From Phlegmacium glaucopus (taxonomy: Eukaryota > Basidiomycota > Agaricomycetes > Agaricales > Cortinariaceae), in assembly GCA_015039465.1 (NCBI GenBank), contig MU130360.1, forward strand, positions 238,239 through 285,184: a stretch of 46,946 bases of DNA, given 5' to 3'. Of the stretch, positions 19,732-31,338 are shown one piece after another. Below the pieces are notes generated by a model, which searched no databases, was not told the DNA's origin, and saw nothing but the letters and a program-made list of their open reading frames with translations. The translations under genes were made by a program, and so were the position numbers. The stretch's first letter is position 1. Each line of letters starts with the position of its first letter.

Positions 19732-20950
19732 CTATATTTCCCGTCCAACACACTTGATTCTTCTCCTGAATCGAGCAAACTGTTGTAACAAGTAGTGAGT
19801 CGGATGTTGAGAATAAGCAACAGAGATACCAATTTTTTACCTATATTGTTTCATCAACGAACACTCTCCGCCTTTCTCCAGATCGATACTGTATGAATAG
19901 AAATAATCATCAGAGGAAATCACCACAACATGGAGCATCGTCCTGATCATCACATTAGCCACAAGTCTACTTCAAACATAATTTAGGAAAAAGAATTACC
20001 CTGAAAAAGCGACCGTAAGAAAGCAAAATCTCGCGACGGTTCCACATCTCCGTAAGCGGGTTTGGGAGGTACCCGCCCATCGAGTGTGTGAGGCTTTTAG
20101 TTAGCTGTAGTAAGCTACGATTGAAACTCGACTTGAGAAAGAGAGATGCTGCAGTTAGCACAGGTGAATCTATATAAACGAAGAGATACGTACGAGATAC
20201 TCTTACTCTTTTTCTTTTCGATGAATGATTCATAACCCCCTTCCAAGCTAGCAGGTGGAGACGCCCCTTCCACTGACTCCGGCGGGCTTGATGACGACTG
20301 ATTCAAATTCGATGCTTCACTATTGTTTTTCGATGCTGGTTGCTGGCCCAGTCTGAATATATGGACGGTGTCATGCACCGAGCTCACAGCCAACAACGAC
20401 GAGACTAGATTGAAGCTCATTGAATAAATTCTCGCCTCTCTGGTGCCTCGTCTGAACTGATACAATTTCTCTGCACCAGGAATACTCCACACTCGAATCA
20501 CGGTGCCTTTATCAGATGAGGTGGCAAGGAGTGAACCGGTAGAGTTGATAGTGAGGAAAGAAAGCGGCGATTTATGTGCTTGTATGACGTTGGCGACCGT
20601 TAAAGTACTGGTGGAGAAAAGGAGGACGTCGCCAGACTGGTGTTGAGAAGAAATATACGAATGGAGCCACGGCTGTACTTGGGGAGCCGTTGGCGGCAGT
20701 TGCGAGGGACATGGGTGATGGAACTGATGAAGGATAGGCTAGGTAGGAGGTGTCTGTTGGAGGAGATAAGAATGGATTTTGCCAAGTTAGTGGACAATGT
20801 GTGGAAAGAAACATAAGTTTTGACGGACCTTCTGGATTCGGCGTGGTCTCAATTGAAGTAAAAGAGATATCTCCATCTCTAGGATGACAACAAGTTCAAT
20901 TTAACGGCCAACATACGGACGAAGGGAATAGCAATTCGCAGGTCTTGGAT
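19732..20950 (-). pseudogene. ATG18-type PROPPIN pseudogene, copy 4, with intact FRRG blade
   Basis: The minus-strand frame 20501-20115 reads [20 protein letters not shown] and [29 protein letters not shown], then a Ser-rich linker. This keeps the FRRG phosphoinositide-binding motif of PROPPINs. Upstream, [19 protein letters not shown] and [18 protein letters not shown] are present, but a frameshift separates them around 20640-20690. The edge near 20840-20880 is deleted (no VYDISNM segment). The C-terminal WEP-DFAFLRLP exon is only partly left, and a C-terminal LDGK segment reads through its stop. The best copy of the central blades, but still not a full gene. Confidence 0.8.
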
Positions 20951-21065
20951 TGTGAACGGCAGGGTTTTTATTCTATTCACACGCAAAGAAACAGATTTAG
21001 GACCCGAGATCGACGAAATATAACCAGAGAATAACATAGGACTCACTCTAAAGTGAAAATCGATA
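20951..21065 (-). pseudogene. P450 remnant at the array end, copy 4
   Basis: Only the last short P450 exon/intron piece and the first bases of the heme exon (about 21050-21065) remain. Similarity to the other copies stops at about 21065, where the sequence changes to the MCM4 upstream region. Confidence 0.6.
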
Positions 21066-21184
21066 GATTACCTGATCACATGGTCCGCTCTGAAAACCTG
21101 CCCTAAAATCAAATTGACGCGTCGCGTCGCGCCTGAACTCCGTCACTACTGCAACACCTCATCTACTTGTCACAGGTGCACCAG
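21066..21184 (+). promoter_or_regulatory. MCM4 upstream region with MCB (ACGCGT) box
   Basis: Only 119 bp separate the array end from the MCM4 start. The site ACGCGT lies at 21117-21122 within a run TTGACGCGTCGCGTCGCG. ACGCGT is the MluI cell-cycle box bound by MBF-type factors in yeasts, which drives G1/S expression of replication genes including MCMs. A role here is inferred from motif and gene identity. A second ACGCGT with the same left flank (AATTG) lies in MCM4 intron 1 (21487-21492). Confidence 0.6.
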
Positions 21185-24100
21185 ATGTCGTCGCCACCAG
21201 CCCTTGACTTTCCATCATCCGACATAGATGTAGAAATGAATGATGGAACAGCAGCAGAGCAATCGATGCCCGATGCACCACCACCAGGAAACCCTCTATT
21301 TCTCGCAGCAACACCATCGGTAGCGGGCACACCAGCTCGTCAACGATATTCAAATGCTCCAGATAGCACACCACTGAGAGGGATTACGGCCAGGAGAGCT
21401 CTCGGTATGCAGACTCCAAAGCGCACACCTCTTTTCATGCGTAAGAAAACAATATACCCCCGTTACAAAAATTCCGCTGCTAATTGACGCGTCTTTAGCT
21501 GAAAGCTCGTCACCGATGGCATTTCCCTCATCTTCTCCAGTAAAAACGCCTCAGCGACGCGCCGCGCTTCCATCGGATGCACCTCCAAACTCTGATCCTC
21601 TCGACTTCCCATCGTGAGTGATTGACTCCATCTGAGCGACTTATCTCACTAAAGTTTCAAATCAGGAGTCCAATTACCACCAACAAAACTCCTAAAAATA
21701 GACGGGGTGATATTCACTCTTCTCTTGCCATTACGCCAAGCTCCTCAGCGCGTCGACCCCGCCGTACCCAGCCTACCGCTCAGCCTGCTCTTGGTCCCGA
21801 TAATCTCACTTCAGACATTCTAGATGTACCGGCATCATCTGCGCCCAATCTTTCAGCCCAATTAGCACCTTCAGATGAACCTGATGAGATCCGTGCCATC
21901 TGGGGTACTACTGTCAATCTAGCCGAAACGATGAAACTATTCCGTGATTTCTTGAAAGGCTTCAAACCTAAATACCGTGTATCCTATGATCGAGAACTCG
22001 GACTCAAGACTCGCGCTTTCACTTCACCAGCTGAAGGTGAAGCCATCTTATACGAGACGTATTTTCGGAGGATGCGACAGACTGGTGAAACCAATCTAAA
22101 CCTCGATGTTGTCAACCTCGTGGCGTATCCACCTTCAAAGAAGCTGCACAGTCAGCTCCTGAAATATCCACAAGAAGTCATACCCGCTATGGACCAAGTT
22201 TTAAAGGACTTGATGCTGGACATCGCTGATATGGATCACGAAGCGGGTTTGGAAGGCATGCAAGGTGCAGAAGGTGAGGAGGAGATTAGCGATATCATGG
22301 GGAGGGTGTACAAAGTCAGGCCTTTTGGGCTTCCTGCTGTCAACATGAGATCTTTGAACCCTAGTGGTCTGTACACAGTTTCTAATGCTTTTATATTAAC
22401 TAATAGACCTGTTATTCCAGATACGGATAAACTCGTTTGCATCAAGGGTCTGGTCATTCGTGCCACTCCCGTTATTCCCGACATGAAAGTGGCCTTTTTT
22501 CGCTGCCTGACATGTTCGCACACAGTGCAGGTCGAGATCGACCGTGGCAAGATAGAGGAACCAAGACAATGCCCTCGAGATGTCTGTGCATCCGTGGGTA
22601 CCATGTCACTCGTGCACAACCGCTGCGAATATGCCGACAGACAAGTCATTCGTCTTCAAGAAACACCCGATGCAGTACCCGATGGCCAAACTCCACATAC
22701 CGTTTCTCTGAGCGTGTACGATGAACTCGTAGATGTCTCCAAACCTGGTGACCGGGTTATCGTTTCAGGTATCTACAGAAGTGTTCCTGTACGTTCAAAT
22801 CCCAGGCAGAGGACGCTCAAAAGTCTTTTCAAGACGTACTTGGACGTAGTCCATGTGAAACTCGGGGGGGTCGGGACTCTTGGTTTAGACAAAACCACGA
22901 GGCCAGCCGGGAATGATCGTGTCCCCGGCGTTGGCGGTATAGGCGATGGAGGCGACGAAGACGAAGAGAGGGAAGGCATACAGAGCCGCAAAGCCGAACT
23001 AGAACAGAAATTGAAGGATCTGAGCCAACGGCCTGATATCTACGAATATTTGGCCAAGTCGCTTGCCCCTTCGATTTGGGAGATGGACGATGTGAAAAAG
23101 GGAATATTATTGCAGCTATTTGGTGGTACGAACAAAAGTGTGGCAAGAGGTGGCGGCGGTGGTGGACCTCGATACAGAGGTGATATTAACGTTCTCCTTG
23201 TCGGAGATCCCGGTACCAGTAAATCTCAGCTTCTTCAGGTGATTATCCTCTTTTTTCTACAAGTTGCTTGTCTCACCGAGTATCCAGTATGTTCATAAAA
23301 TTGCGCCACGAGGGGTCTTTGCGTCAGGAAAAGGTTCTTCAGCAGTTGGTTTGACAGCATACGTTACACGCGACCCAGAAACGAAACAACTTGTTTTGGA
23401 AAGGTTAGTCTCATCTGTCCTCATTGGCTGGCTTCTTGCTCATTCGTTACTCTTTCTCAGTGGCGCTCTTGTATTGAGCGATGGCGGTGTCTGTTGTATC
23501 GATGAATTTGACAAGATGTCGGACGCAACCCGTAGCGTCCTGCACGAAGTGATGGTCAGTATCACTTCAACTGAATTTTGTACATCTCATTCACCTAAAC
23601 TCCCTCTAGGAACAACAAACAGTTTCCATTGCCAAAGCTGGCATCATCACCACTCTCAATGCGCGAACTTCCATTCTCGCAGCTGCCAATCCCGTCGGGT
23701 CAAAATACGATGTTAATCTACCCATCACAAGAAACATAGATCTACCTCCAACTCTAATTTCCCGATTTGACCTTCTATACCTCGTCCTTGATCAAGTAGA
23801 TGAAGGGCAGGACCGGAAACTCGCACAACATTTGGTAGGGCTCTACCTTGAAGATGCACCTGCAGCCGACACACAAGACATTTTAGTAAGTTTGCCCGCA
23901 TATTTCTGTAACTTAATAGGACTATCAAGCTCATTAATCATCGCAGCCTCTGTCAGAACTATCAGCGTATATCGACTACGCCCGCTCCAAGATCTCTCCT
24001 ATCATCACCGAAGAGGCAGGGGAAGAACTCGTCAGTGCCTATGTTGAGATGCGTAACATGGGCGATGATCCTCGTGCAAGTGAGAAACGCATCACCGCAA

Positions 24101-24522
24101 CGACACGTCAACTAGAGAGCTTAATCCGTCTCTCCGAAGCCCACGCCCGAATGCGTTTCTCCGAGTTCGTAGAACTCGAGGATGTGAAAGAAAGCAGTCG
24201 ACTTATGCGTGAGGCTATCAGGACGAGTGCTATGGATCCCCGTACTGGCAAGATTGATATGGGATTGCTAAACACGGGTACTGGTACTGGCCAGAGGAAG
24301 CTTCGAGAAGATATGAGGAAGGAGATTTTGAATGTGTTAGATGCTGGCGCGAAAGGCAAATCGATCAAATGGTCCGATGTGATGAAGGCCTTGGGAGAAC
24401 AGAGTAGTGTCAAAGTCGATCCTTTGGAGTTCTCGGAGGTTATTAAGGGACTAGAGAATGAGGGTGTAGTAAAGGTTGTTGGTGAGAGAGATAAGAGGAT
24501 GATTAGACGGATAGAGGGGTGA
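21185..24522 (+). CDS. MCM4: DNA replication licensing factor MCM4
   Basis: Subunit of the hexameric MCM2-7 helicase, loaded at origins in G1 and part of the CMG helicase at forks. Proposed exons: 21185-21440, 21499-21613, 21666-23238, 23288-23403, 23461-23554, 23610-23885, 23947-24522; 1001 aa, phases consistent, all introns 49-61 nt. The N-terminus (about 1-160) is Ser/Thr-Pro rich (SSPVKTPQ), as expected for the CDK/DDK-phosphorylated tail. The zinc finger is C404-x2-C407 ... C426-x4-C431. Walker [10 protein letters not shown] is near 637-645, Walker B CIDEFDKM near 699-706, arginine finger SRFD near 769-772, and a winged-helix-like C-terminus ends in RRIEG. Segments such as GQTPHTV and [16 protein letters not shown] sequence are MCM4-like rather than other MCMs. 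ATG 21185 was chosen because no upstream in-frame ATG exists. Length is slightly above yeast Mcm4. No defect seen. Confidence 0.95.
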
Positions 24523-25369
24523 TTAATTCCCTGTGGCGTTGTTCTCCTGCCTTGTTTTCTGTTCGATTGCTGTCCCTACTAGTTGTGAACAAAATCTCGG
24601 ATTATATTTTTTTCTATCATTTGACGACGTGTATACCAATATGTAACTAATCTCAAAGTACCTACAAGAGCGAATGTCTTGTACGCGTGAAAGAAACTGG
24701 AGGAAGAAACCCTTTTCAATCTACTTCTCGACTATATACCTATGTGCCAGTCGTCTCTAAGTCTCGTAGGCTCTGTAGTGTCGTCTGTGCAGTATTTCCG
24801 AGGGCTTCCGTTGTCAGGAAGGCTTGGTGTCCACTATTATGACTGATTTTAGCGTGTTTGCATCCAGGAAATATCAGTCAGGACTCACGTCATGAAAACA
24901 TTATAGAAAGAAAGAAGACGAGCAAAGGTGTCATCTGCAATTACTTTGGGACTAGAGTCCGCGAAAAAGTAATTAGACCCGTTCGTAGACGTCAAGACCG
25001 ACAGCGGAGATACGATCAGTTTTCAAGGCTCTATGTAGTCGAACATTATGTTAACAAAGGAAGAACTGATCTGGGAGATCAGTAAGAGTGAAGGGAAAGA
25101 TGTGGGCAGTGGTTTGTATGTTATCGAAGGAGGAAGAACTGATCCAGGAGATCAGTGAGAGTGAGGGGGAAAATGTGGGCATAGTTTTGGGCAAAAACCT
25201 GAAGGGTTTTTCGACTGAAACAAGGGTCCTGATCTATGGAAAAAAAAATCTAAGATGAGCTGTGATTCCCATGTATAAGGAGCCCAGTGATGCAGCAAGT
25301 GAAGACTTAGATACCCATAATTTAGGAGATGGACAGAAAAAAGAAATGACTCAGCTGAGTTAATCAACA
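24523..25369. other. MCM4 3' flank, no gene seen
   Basis: Non-coding. A pair of direct repeats of about 85 bp lies near 25040-25190 (GGAAGAACTGATC-GGAGATCAGT-AGAGTGA), with the near-palindrome CTGATC-TGGGA-GATCAG in each. The ORF at 24858-25085 has no supporting feature. Confidence 0.5.
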
Positions 25370-25685
25370 GGCATGCATAGGGCAAAAAGAGGACTCTGTG
25401 GCATGCATGGGGCAAAAAGAGGGGGCTCTGTAGCATGCATGGGGCAAAAAGAGGACTCTGTGGCATGCATAGGGCAAAAAGAGGGGGGCTCTGTAGCATG
25501 CATGGGGCAAAAAGAGGGGGCTCTGTAGCATGCATGGGGCAAAAGAGGGGACTCTGTAGCATGCATGGGGCAAGAGAGTTGGAGATGCCCCAAGTACTAG
25601 GCAAGGGAAAAGCAACAAGAGGGGACTCTGTAGCATGCATGGGGAAAGAGAGTTGGAGATGCCCCAAGTACTAGGCAAGGGGTAA
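25370..25685. repeat. Minisatellite with GCATGCATGGGG core
   Basis: About eight units of roughly 30-33 bp (GCATGCATGGGGCAAAAAGA followed by a variable G-run and CTCTGTAG). The last two are interrupted by a repeated spacer (GAGTTGGAGATGCCCCAAGT). Several long ORFs on both strands are by-products of the repeat. Confidence 0.9.
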
Positions 25686-25857
25686 AGCAACAAGTAGGTG
25701 CAACAGATAGGAGGTAATGGGCAGGACACTGGCAGAGGGATGAAATTTGTCAAATTTGATGTCAAATGAATGATTCTTAGCATTGTTTGATTTATTTCTC
25801 TGTAAATCCTTCTAAGACTGGGTGTATATGAAAAGAATGAGCTGCTCAGATGACAAG

Positions 25858-26512
25858 CAGTAGTGATGCCACAGTTCGGTTCTGAACTGTGGTTCAAACC
25901 TGAACTTCTTGAACCAGACCGAAAGTTCGGTCCAAAGTTCAGAGAAACTGTTGAACCGAACCTGAAGTTCAGTTCAAGGTTCAAGGTCTTGCTGATAGGT
26001 TTGAACCTGAACCGAACTTTGGACTTTCACCAACAGAAATTGCTGATTTTTAGGAGGTTTGGCAGGGTATTTCCGTCATATAATTGCTCCCCAGTGCGGT
26101 GTAGTGCCTCAGTGACTCCTTGGTGCCTGGGTTTGATCATATTTAGCATTGGTTACTCTTTATAGTAATATGTGCAGGACAGCCTGGACAAGTCCGGCTT
26201 GCCGGAATAAGTGCCAACCTTTTCAAACACATGGAAAGGAGTATAACACTGAACCACAACCTCTGAATAAACCAAAATGAATTACCCTATGAGAATTCAG
26301 CCGTTTTTTGGTTGGTAGGTGCGTGAGAAATTTTACAGGTTCGAACATGTCGGGTTGCCGAAGTTCAGTTCGGTTTGGTTCGGGACCCATTTTCTCAGAA
26401 CCAGAACCAGAACCACTTAGGAAAACCAGAACCAGAACCAGAACCAGAACCGAACCAACAGAACCATTTATCCAAAAACAATTTGATTTAAATATAAGAA
26501 ACAAAGTATAAA
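25858..26512. repeat. Probable 3' end and subterminal repeats of the hAT element
   Basis: From CAGTAGTGATGCCACAG at 25858 the sequence is crowded with GGTTC/GAACC and AAGTTC words (25870-26030 and again 26330-26460, including a (GAACCA)n run at 26398-26455). hAT transposons often carry many short subterminal repeats in both orientations. The outer end is proposed from that and from the neighbouring transposase. I could not find the matching right terminal repeat. The middle (26040-26300) lacks these words and may be an insertion. Confidence 0.45.
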
Positions 26513-29500
26513 CTATATTTCCATAGCCCACTCCTTAGGAGCAGCTGCAGTAGCTTCTTCTAATGCACTAACTACCTTATTTTTATAAGCACTTCTCAAA
26601 GTCTGAAGAGCTTCAAAAGTCTTAGTACCCAACTGATTCCTGTCCACAGTACCTGTTCTTCCTCCTGCTGAAAAAGCTCTTTCAGATGATACTGATGATC
26701 CTTGAATTGCTAAGTAGTCACAAGCCATTTGAGACAGTGTTGGATACTGAACAGCATGATACTAGAATAACCATTAAATATTAATTAAAATGATAGAAAA
26801 TTACACTCACACCCCACCAACGGACAGGCTCACAATCCTCAGACTCCAAAGGACTTTTGAGATAGTCAAGAAGCTCTTGGCAAACATTCTGTTGGAGGGC
26901 TTGATCATCTTGAAGACGTAAATTAATTGAGGCCCTCATCCATGATGATGCATAACCCTTCTTTTGTACAGGCAAATCTAAAGAAAGATAGTAAGCATAA
27001 ATAATAAAACAAACTGGATTAAAACTTACTACTTGTACTGGAAGAGGCTGGTGTCTTTTTAGTAGAGGGACCACCAGCATCTTTATACTGGTCAAACTAG
27101 AGAAATCAATTAAAAGATTAACAATAATAAAAAATAAAATCCTAAAATTAACAACATACCACTTCTTTCAAAGCCTTATATCCAGCATCATAATATTGAG
27201 AGTCCCAGTTACGCTTAACATATGCAAGCTTGAAACATGGGTCCAGCGCTGGAAGTAATAGTAAATATATAGAAACAAAACAAGAGGATAAAGATAAAAC
27301 TCACCCAAGCAGATAAAATATACATCAGTCTCGTCAATAGCCTTATACCATTTATTTAATTTGGCCAATCCTTTCTCAATTGCCAGTTTCACAGGTCGAA
27401 ATTTTGAGGTTTTTGCCATAATTTCCCAACGTTCTTGAAGGCATTCTAGAATTGGAATAGTATGCCAAACAGTAGGAGCGGTTTTGGATGAAAAGGATGC
27501 TTGTGCATCTCGGGGTTCCTAAATTTACAAAATTAAACAACAAGTGATGATATTAAAAATAAAATGAACCTGAAGAACTTCTCTCATTAATTCCAGCAAA
27601 GTCCACTCTGCTGATGTTAAATAATAGTCTGAGTAAGCTTTGTTCTGCAGTTTAGGAACCTGTCCACAGGTATCTGCTACAAGGCAGAATTTATTGACAG
27701 CCTTGAATAATCAGATATAAATATGATATAAATTAGTAGTAGAAGGCTTACTCGTTTATCAAGAATGAGTTGATCAATAAGGTCAAACATGGAACCCCAT
27801 CAAGTGCGAACCCATTTTATAAGTTCAAGAGGTTTCAAACCCTCCTCAACACACACTTTCACAAAGTAACTCTTTGCCTGAGGAGATGAACGGATCTAAT
27901 ATAGTGTTAGTAATAATTCAACTTAATATTGTTTGAATCACATACCTGAGATATCAATGCAAGTGCCTTCCCCAAAACGTCACCTGGCTCAAATTCAATA
28001 GCTTCATCAACTGCTTCATTATCAGAAAGCATATCAAGAGCATCCCAATCAAGAGTCCAATCCTCAGCAGCCTCATCATTGACCTCATCATCATCATCAA
28101 TATCTTCAACAGTAACAGTACCACCAGCAGTACTTTTTTTGTTTCTTGGAAGGCAGGGACTTACTTCATCAAGAAATGAATGTGCACCAAGAACAACTGT
28201 GTGCTCCATGCAACTAACAATATAAATGATTTATTAGATTTATCCATCCCTAATCAATGTAAAATAACTTACTGTACACGTCTATAACGAGCTTTCCATT
28301 GCCTTCCAGGCTTATCAAGCACACGTTCAAGTACCTTCATTGCCTTATCATTAGGTGATGCATGGTCAGATGTACCCCAGCCAAGCTATGAGAGAGAATT
28401 ATAAGAATAAGAATTAAATAGAACATATATAGACTCACCTTATTCCGAATATTATATCTATCTGCCACCCGAAGAATTACTGAAGCCAGATTAGCACCTC
28501 CATGATCACCTTCAATTTCAGTATAACCTAAAACCTCAGACTTGAGGGTCCAATCCTGAGGTTTACCAGGTGGCGCATCAATATAATGGCCAGTGACAGC
28601 AAGATATGGATCTTGTGATCCAGACGTCCAAGCATCAAATGTTATGGAGATCTGACCAGGTAAAGTCTGAATAATTATTTTAGAAATTTAGATAGTATTA
28701 AATAAAAGATGGAAAACCTCAAAATGCTTTCGAAGACGAGCTTCTACAACTTTAGCCTTCTCCATAATTTCTTCTGTAATTTTGGAACGGCCAGGTATAT
28801 CAGAATCTTTTGTTGATGGACGCTGAAACTTTAAAATAGCCTTAAAAGGCCCTTTCTCAACAATGGTGAAGGGCTAAAACAACCAATTAGTATATAATAT
28901 AATAAGGAACATGTTAATAGCACCTGATCATCAACAACAACAAATTCAATAATATGCTCAAGAAGTCCCTCTTTCATCCACTTCGGAGCTGGTTTGAGGA
29001 AGCCATCAATCTTTTCTTCTTGCTCTTCTTCAATCTTGATAGCAAGGGCTCGAGGATGGGGTTCAATTTTACTTGCCTTGCATTTCTTGAGATATTGTTC
29101 TCTGTGAGATCCCCAGTTCCTAGGTGATTATATGATATCAAGCATAAATTAGTAAGAAACTGGAGTGTACCGTGATATATGCTTGCGAAGTGAACTCCCA
29201 CCACCCATAAAGAAACATGAGTCATCAGATAATTTTTTGACTTTCCTATATAAAATATGAGACTATAAAATATTTAATATTATGGCTGTGAGAAGTGACT
29301 CACTTGCAGATTTCACACCAGTGTCCCTTCAATAGCTCACCATCAACAGTCCTGGTACCAGCTGTGAAGATAAGCCTGATATCCTGGGTGCACCTATCAT
29401 TTCCACGGTGATTATGCTTGCATGGGGCCTATGTGCTGGTCAACAAACAACACAATTAAAGAAAATTAATGAATATCACCTGGCGGTCATGCTGGACTTC

Positions 29501-30502
29501 ATCACACATTTTTTCATATTGTGAAATTGCATCCTCTTTGTCTTTGTCTTTGTCTTCATCTTCATCTTCATCATCTTCATCATCACCTTCCTTGTCATCA
29601 GTAGTATTATCCTCGCCATTACCCACCTCCCCTGCAATAGCAGTATGCGTCTTTGCACCTGGGGGGATTTTTCCACCATTTTCTGCCTTTCCAAGCTTAT
29701 CAGGGCGGTGCTGCGTGTTTGACTCAGCGCCTTTGCGCTTCTCGCTGCTGGCCATTTTCGCACTTTTCACTATGTAGAATAGTATTAGTAATACATTTTG
29801 GTACCGTGATTAGCGCTCACCATTAGATTTAGGACCTGTGTTCTTGGTTTTGGCAGACATGGTACCACTGGGCCTGGGTTTAGCAACTGCAATATATAGA
29901 ATAGTAGGAATTAGTTTTGAATCACATTGGTACTGTGATTAGTGCTCACCGTTGGATTTAGAACCTGCGTTGGCAGACGTGGTACCACTAGGTTTAGCAA
30001 CTGCAATATTGAAGCTCAATACTTATGTTAATGTATAAAATTTCATCAACATACCTTTTCCTTTGAAAAACGGGTGGGTTTCCTTTTCCTGTGCTTCAGC
30101 CTCATCACTCTCGTCTTTGTCAATGTGACCAGACATGCTATGATTACCCTTCACAGCCGCTGCATACTCTGGACCATCCGAACCCTTCAACTTCCATGAG
30201 CGTTTCAAGACATGCTTGCCACTAACTTTTAGGGCCAATGGTATATCGTCAAGAATTTCGGCAGCAGTTCGCTGCTTCCAACATGATTTCAAAGTGGAGA
30301 CAGCTTCAGGCATGTCCAAAGAATCAGCCAGACACTCAGAATCAGTCCCAGCGTTGTCAGATAAAGCAGAAACAGAGATAGTGGCACTACTGGCAGGTGG
30401 TATAGGAGCCAGGTCAGTTTCGGATTCATACCAGACAATGTCACTGGCATCCTTGAGGTTTCCACTGTCGTCTAGGGCACAATTGTCAGAATTCGATGGC
30501 AT
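26513..30502 (-). pseudogene. hAT-family transposase gene, degenerate
   Basis: Multi-exon minus-strand gene. It starts with MPSNSDNCALDDSGNL at 30502; exon 1 ends at 30055. Two short near-identical exons follow (30000-29950, 29886-29821), then a Lys/Asp/Glu-rich exon (29769-29480). A BED-type zinc finger has WCEIC (29305-29318) and a later LRKHISR, then NWGSHREQYLKKCK. The catalytic core contains ITFDAWTSGS and TSDHASPND. Late exons carry KFRPVKLAIEKGLAKLNKWY, and the C-terminal dimerisation segment ACDYLAIQGSSVSSERAFSA ends AMEI-stop at 26513. Transposase would bind element ends in the nucleus and cut and paste. An in-frame TGA (27800-27802) interrupts the VRT-WGSMFDL segment where Arg (CGA) is expected, so the copy is probably inactive. 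The adjoining left flank has subterminal repeats. Confidence 0.85.
29821..30000 (-). repeat. Tandem duplication of an exon plus intron in the hAT gene
   Basis: Exons 30000-29950 (51 nt) and 29886-29821 (66 nt) both begin TTGCTAAACC, share TGGTACCA and end AAATC-AA-G, and the introns after each start GTGAGC-CTAATCAC. Both lengths are multiples of three, so the duplication keeps the frame. Confidence 0.8.
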
Positions 30503-31100
30503 CGTGAACAAAATAGGCGCAGGCGGGAGCAACGTAGCAAGGCAGAACAAGTCAAAAAGGAAGGAAGAAAAAAAAACATAACCGATAATGGCAATTGCGG
30601 AGTGCCATTTTTCGCCATAATACTACCGGCCTTCTTCGGAGATTATATCCCCTATGTTGAGGGGTGCAGAAAGATATTTGTGAAGGGAACTTAGGTTAAA
30701 TTTACAGCTCAATGAGAGGATTGGGGTAAAATAATGAATTCAATGATATGTAATGATTCTTGGACTGAAGAGGTGGCGACAGTGTGCACAAATTGTGAGA
30801 TGGAGGTTGCAGGGTGGTATAGATACGGCGAACGAAGGCATAGTGAGGGCAGTGCTGGGTATTACGCCACCTCCTGCCACGATGTTGACCTCAAACAGAG
30901 CTGTCGACGGTATAGGGGGGGTACAGCAGAGGCAGCAGTGATAATCATGCTGCCTTGCGCTGGGATGCTGCCGGTGTGGCTAGGCATGGTGAAGATCTTA
31001 ACAAAGAAGTTACTAGGGATTTGAGAAAGGAGTATTTGAGAGACCACGAACATTTTTGAATTTTGAATTCGGCCGGTGTAAAGGTATTCCAATTTGTTTG
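30503..31100. other. 5' flank of the hAT gene, no gene seen
   Basis: No subterminal GGTTC repeats and no convincing terminal inverted repeat were found here. ORFs at 30734-31024 look random. Confidence 0.4.
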
Positions 31101-31338
31101 AGAAAGAGTTGAATTGATGGAAGATGTGAGTCGAAGTAACGCAGTGGCTGGTGGTAGTGTAGCAACGGTTGTGGTTGAGGTAAAGGCAAAGGTGTTTGAA
31201 TACGAGTGTCGAGGAGTTGAGAAAGAGTTGAATTGATGGAAGATGTGAGTTGAAGTAATGCAGTGGCTGGTGGTAGTGTAGCAACAGTTGTGGTTGAGGT
31301 AAAGGCGAAGGTGTTTGCGTACGAGTGTCGAGGAGTGA
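31101..31338. repeat. Two-copy tandem repeat, period 119 bp
   Basis: AGAAAGAGTTGAATTGATGG starts at 31101 and again at 31220, and the following 100 or so bases are nearly identical (GCAGTGGCTGGTGGTAGTGT in both). Overlapping minus-strand Thr/Ser-rich ORFs reflect the repeat. Confidence 0.85.

Larger units (their letters stand above)
704..21065. repeat. Four-copy tandem segmental array of a composite gene unit
   Basis: The same ordered set of segments recurs four times: spacer, family B gene (+), family C ORF (-), ATG18 remnant (-), P450 remnant (-). Copies run at about 704-6450, 6451-12595, 12596-16867 and 16868-21065, and positions 340-600 are the P450-upstream tail of a preceding copy. Starts of the B genes (1481, 7644, 12865, 17863) are 6163, 5221 and 4998 bp apart. 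Copies differ by indels: copy 2 has extra sequence near 7000-7260 and 10409-10744, copy 3 lacks about 1 kb of spacer at 12595 and the ATG18 3' half at 14505, and copy 4 lacks nearly all of the P450. Boundaries are placed by eye from shared sequence and may be off by tens of bases. Confidence 0.9.

Noticed and set aside
22236..23146. ORFs antisense to MCM4
   Set aside because: Shadows of a strongly conserved coding exon; no independent support.
25152..25984. Cys/His-rich minus-strand ORFs with repeated PCMLQSPLF-like units
   Set aside because: They are read-through of the GCATGCATGGGG minisatellite; open on several frames at once.
29469..29777. Ser-rich plus-strand ORF opposite the hAT acidic exon
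   Set aside because: It is the complement of a GAT/GAC/AAG-rich exon that codes the acidic linker of the transposase.
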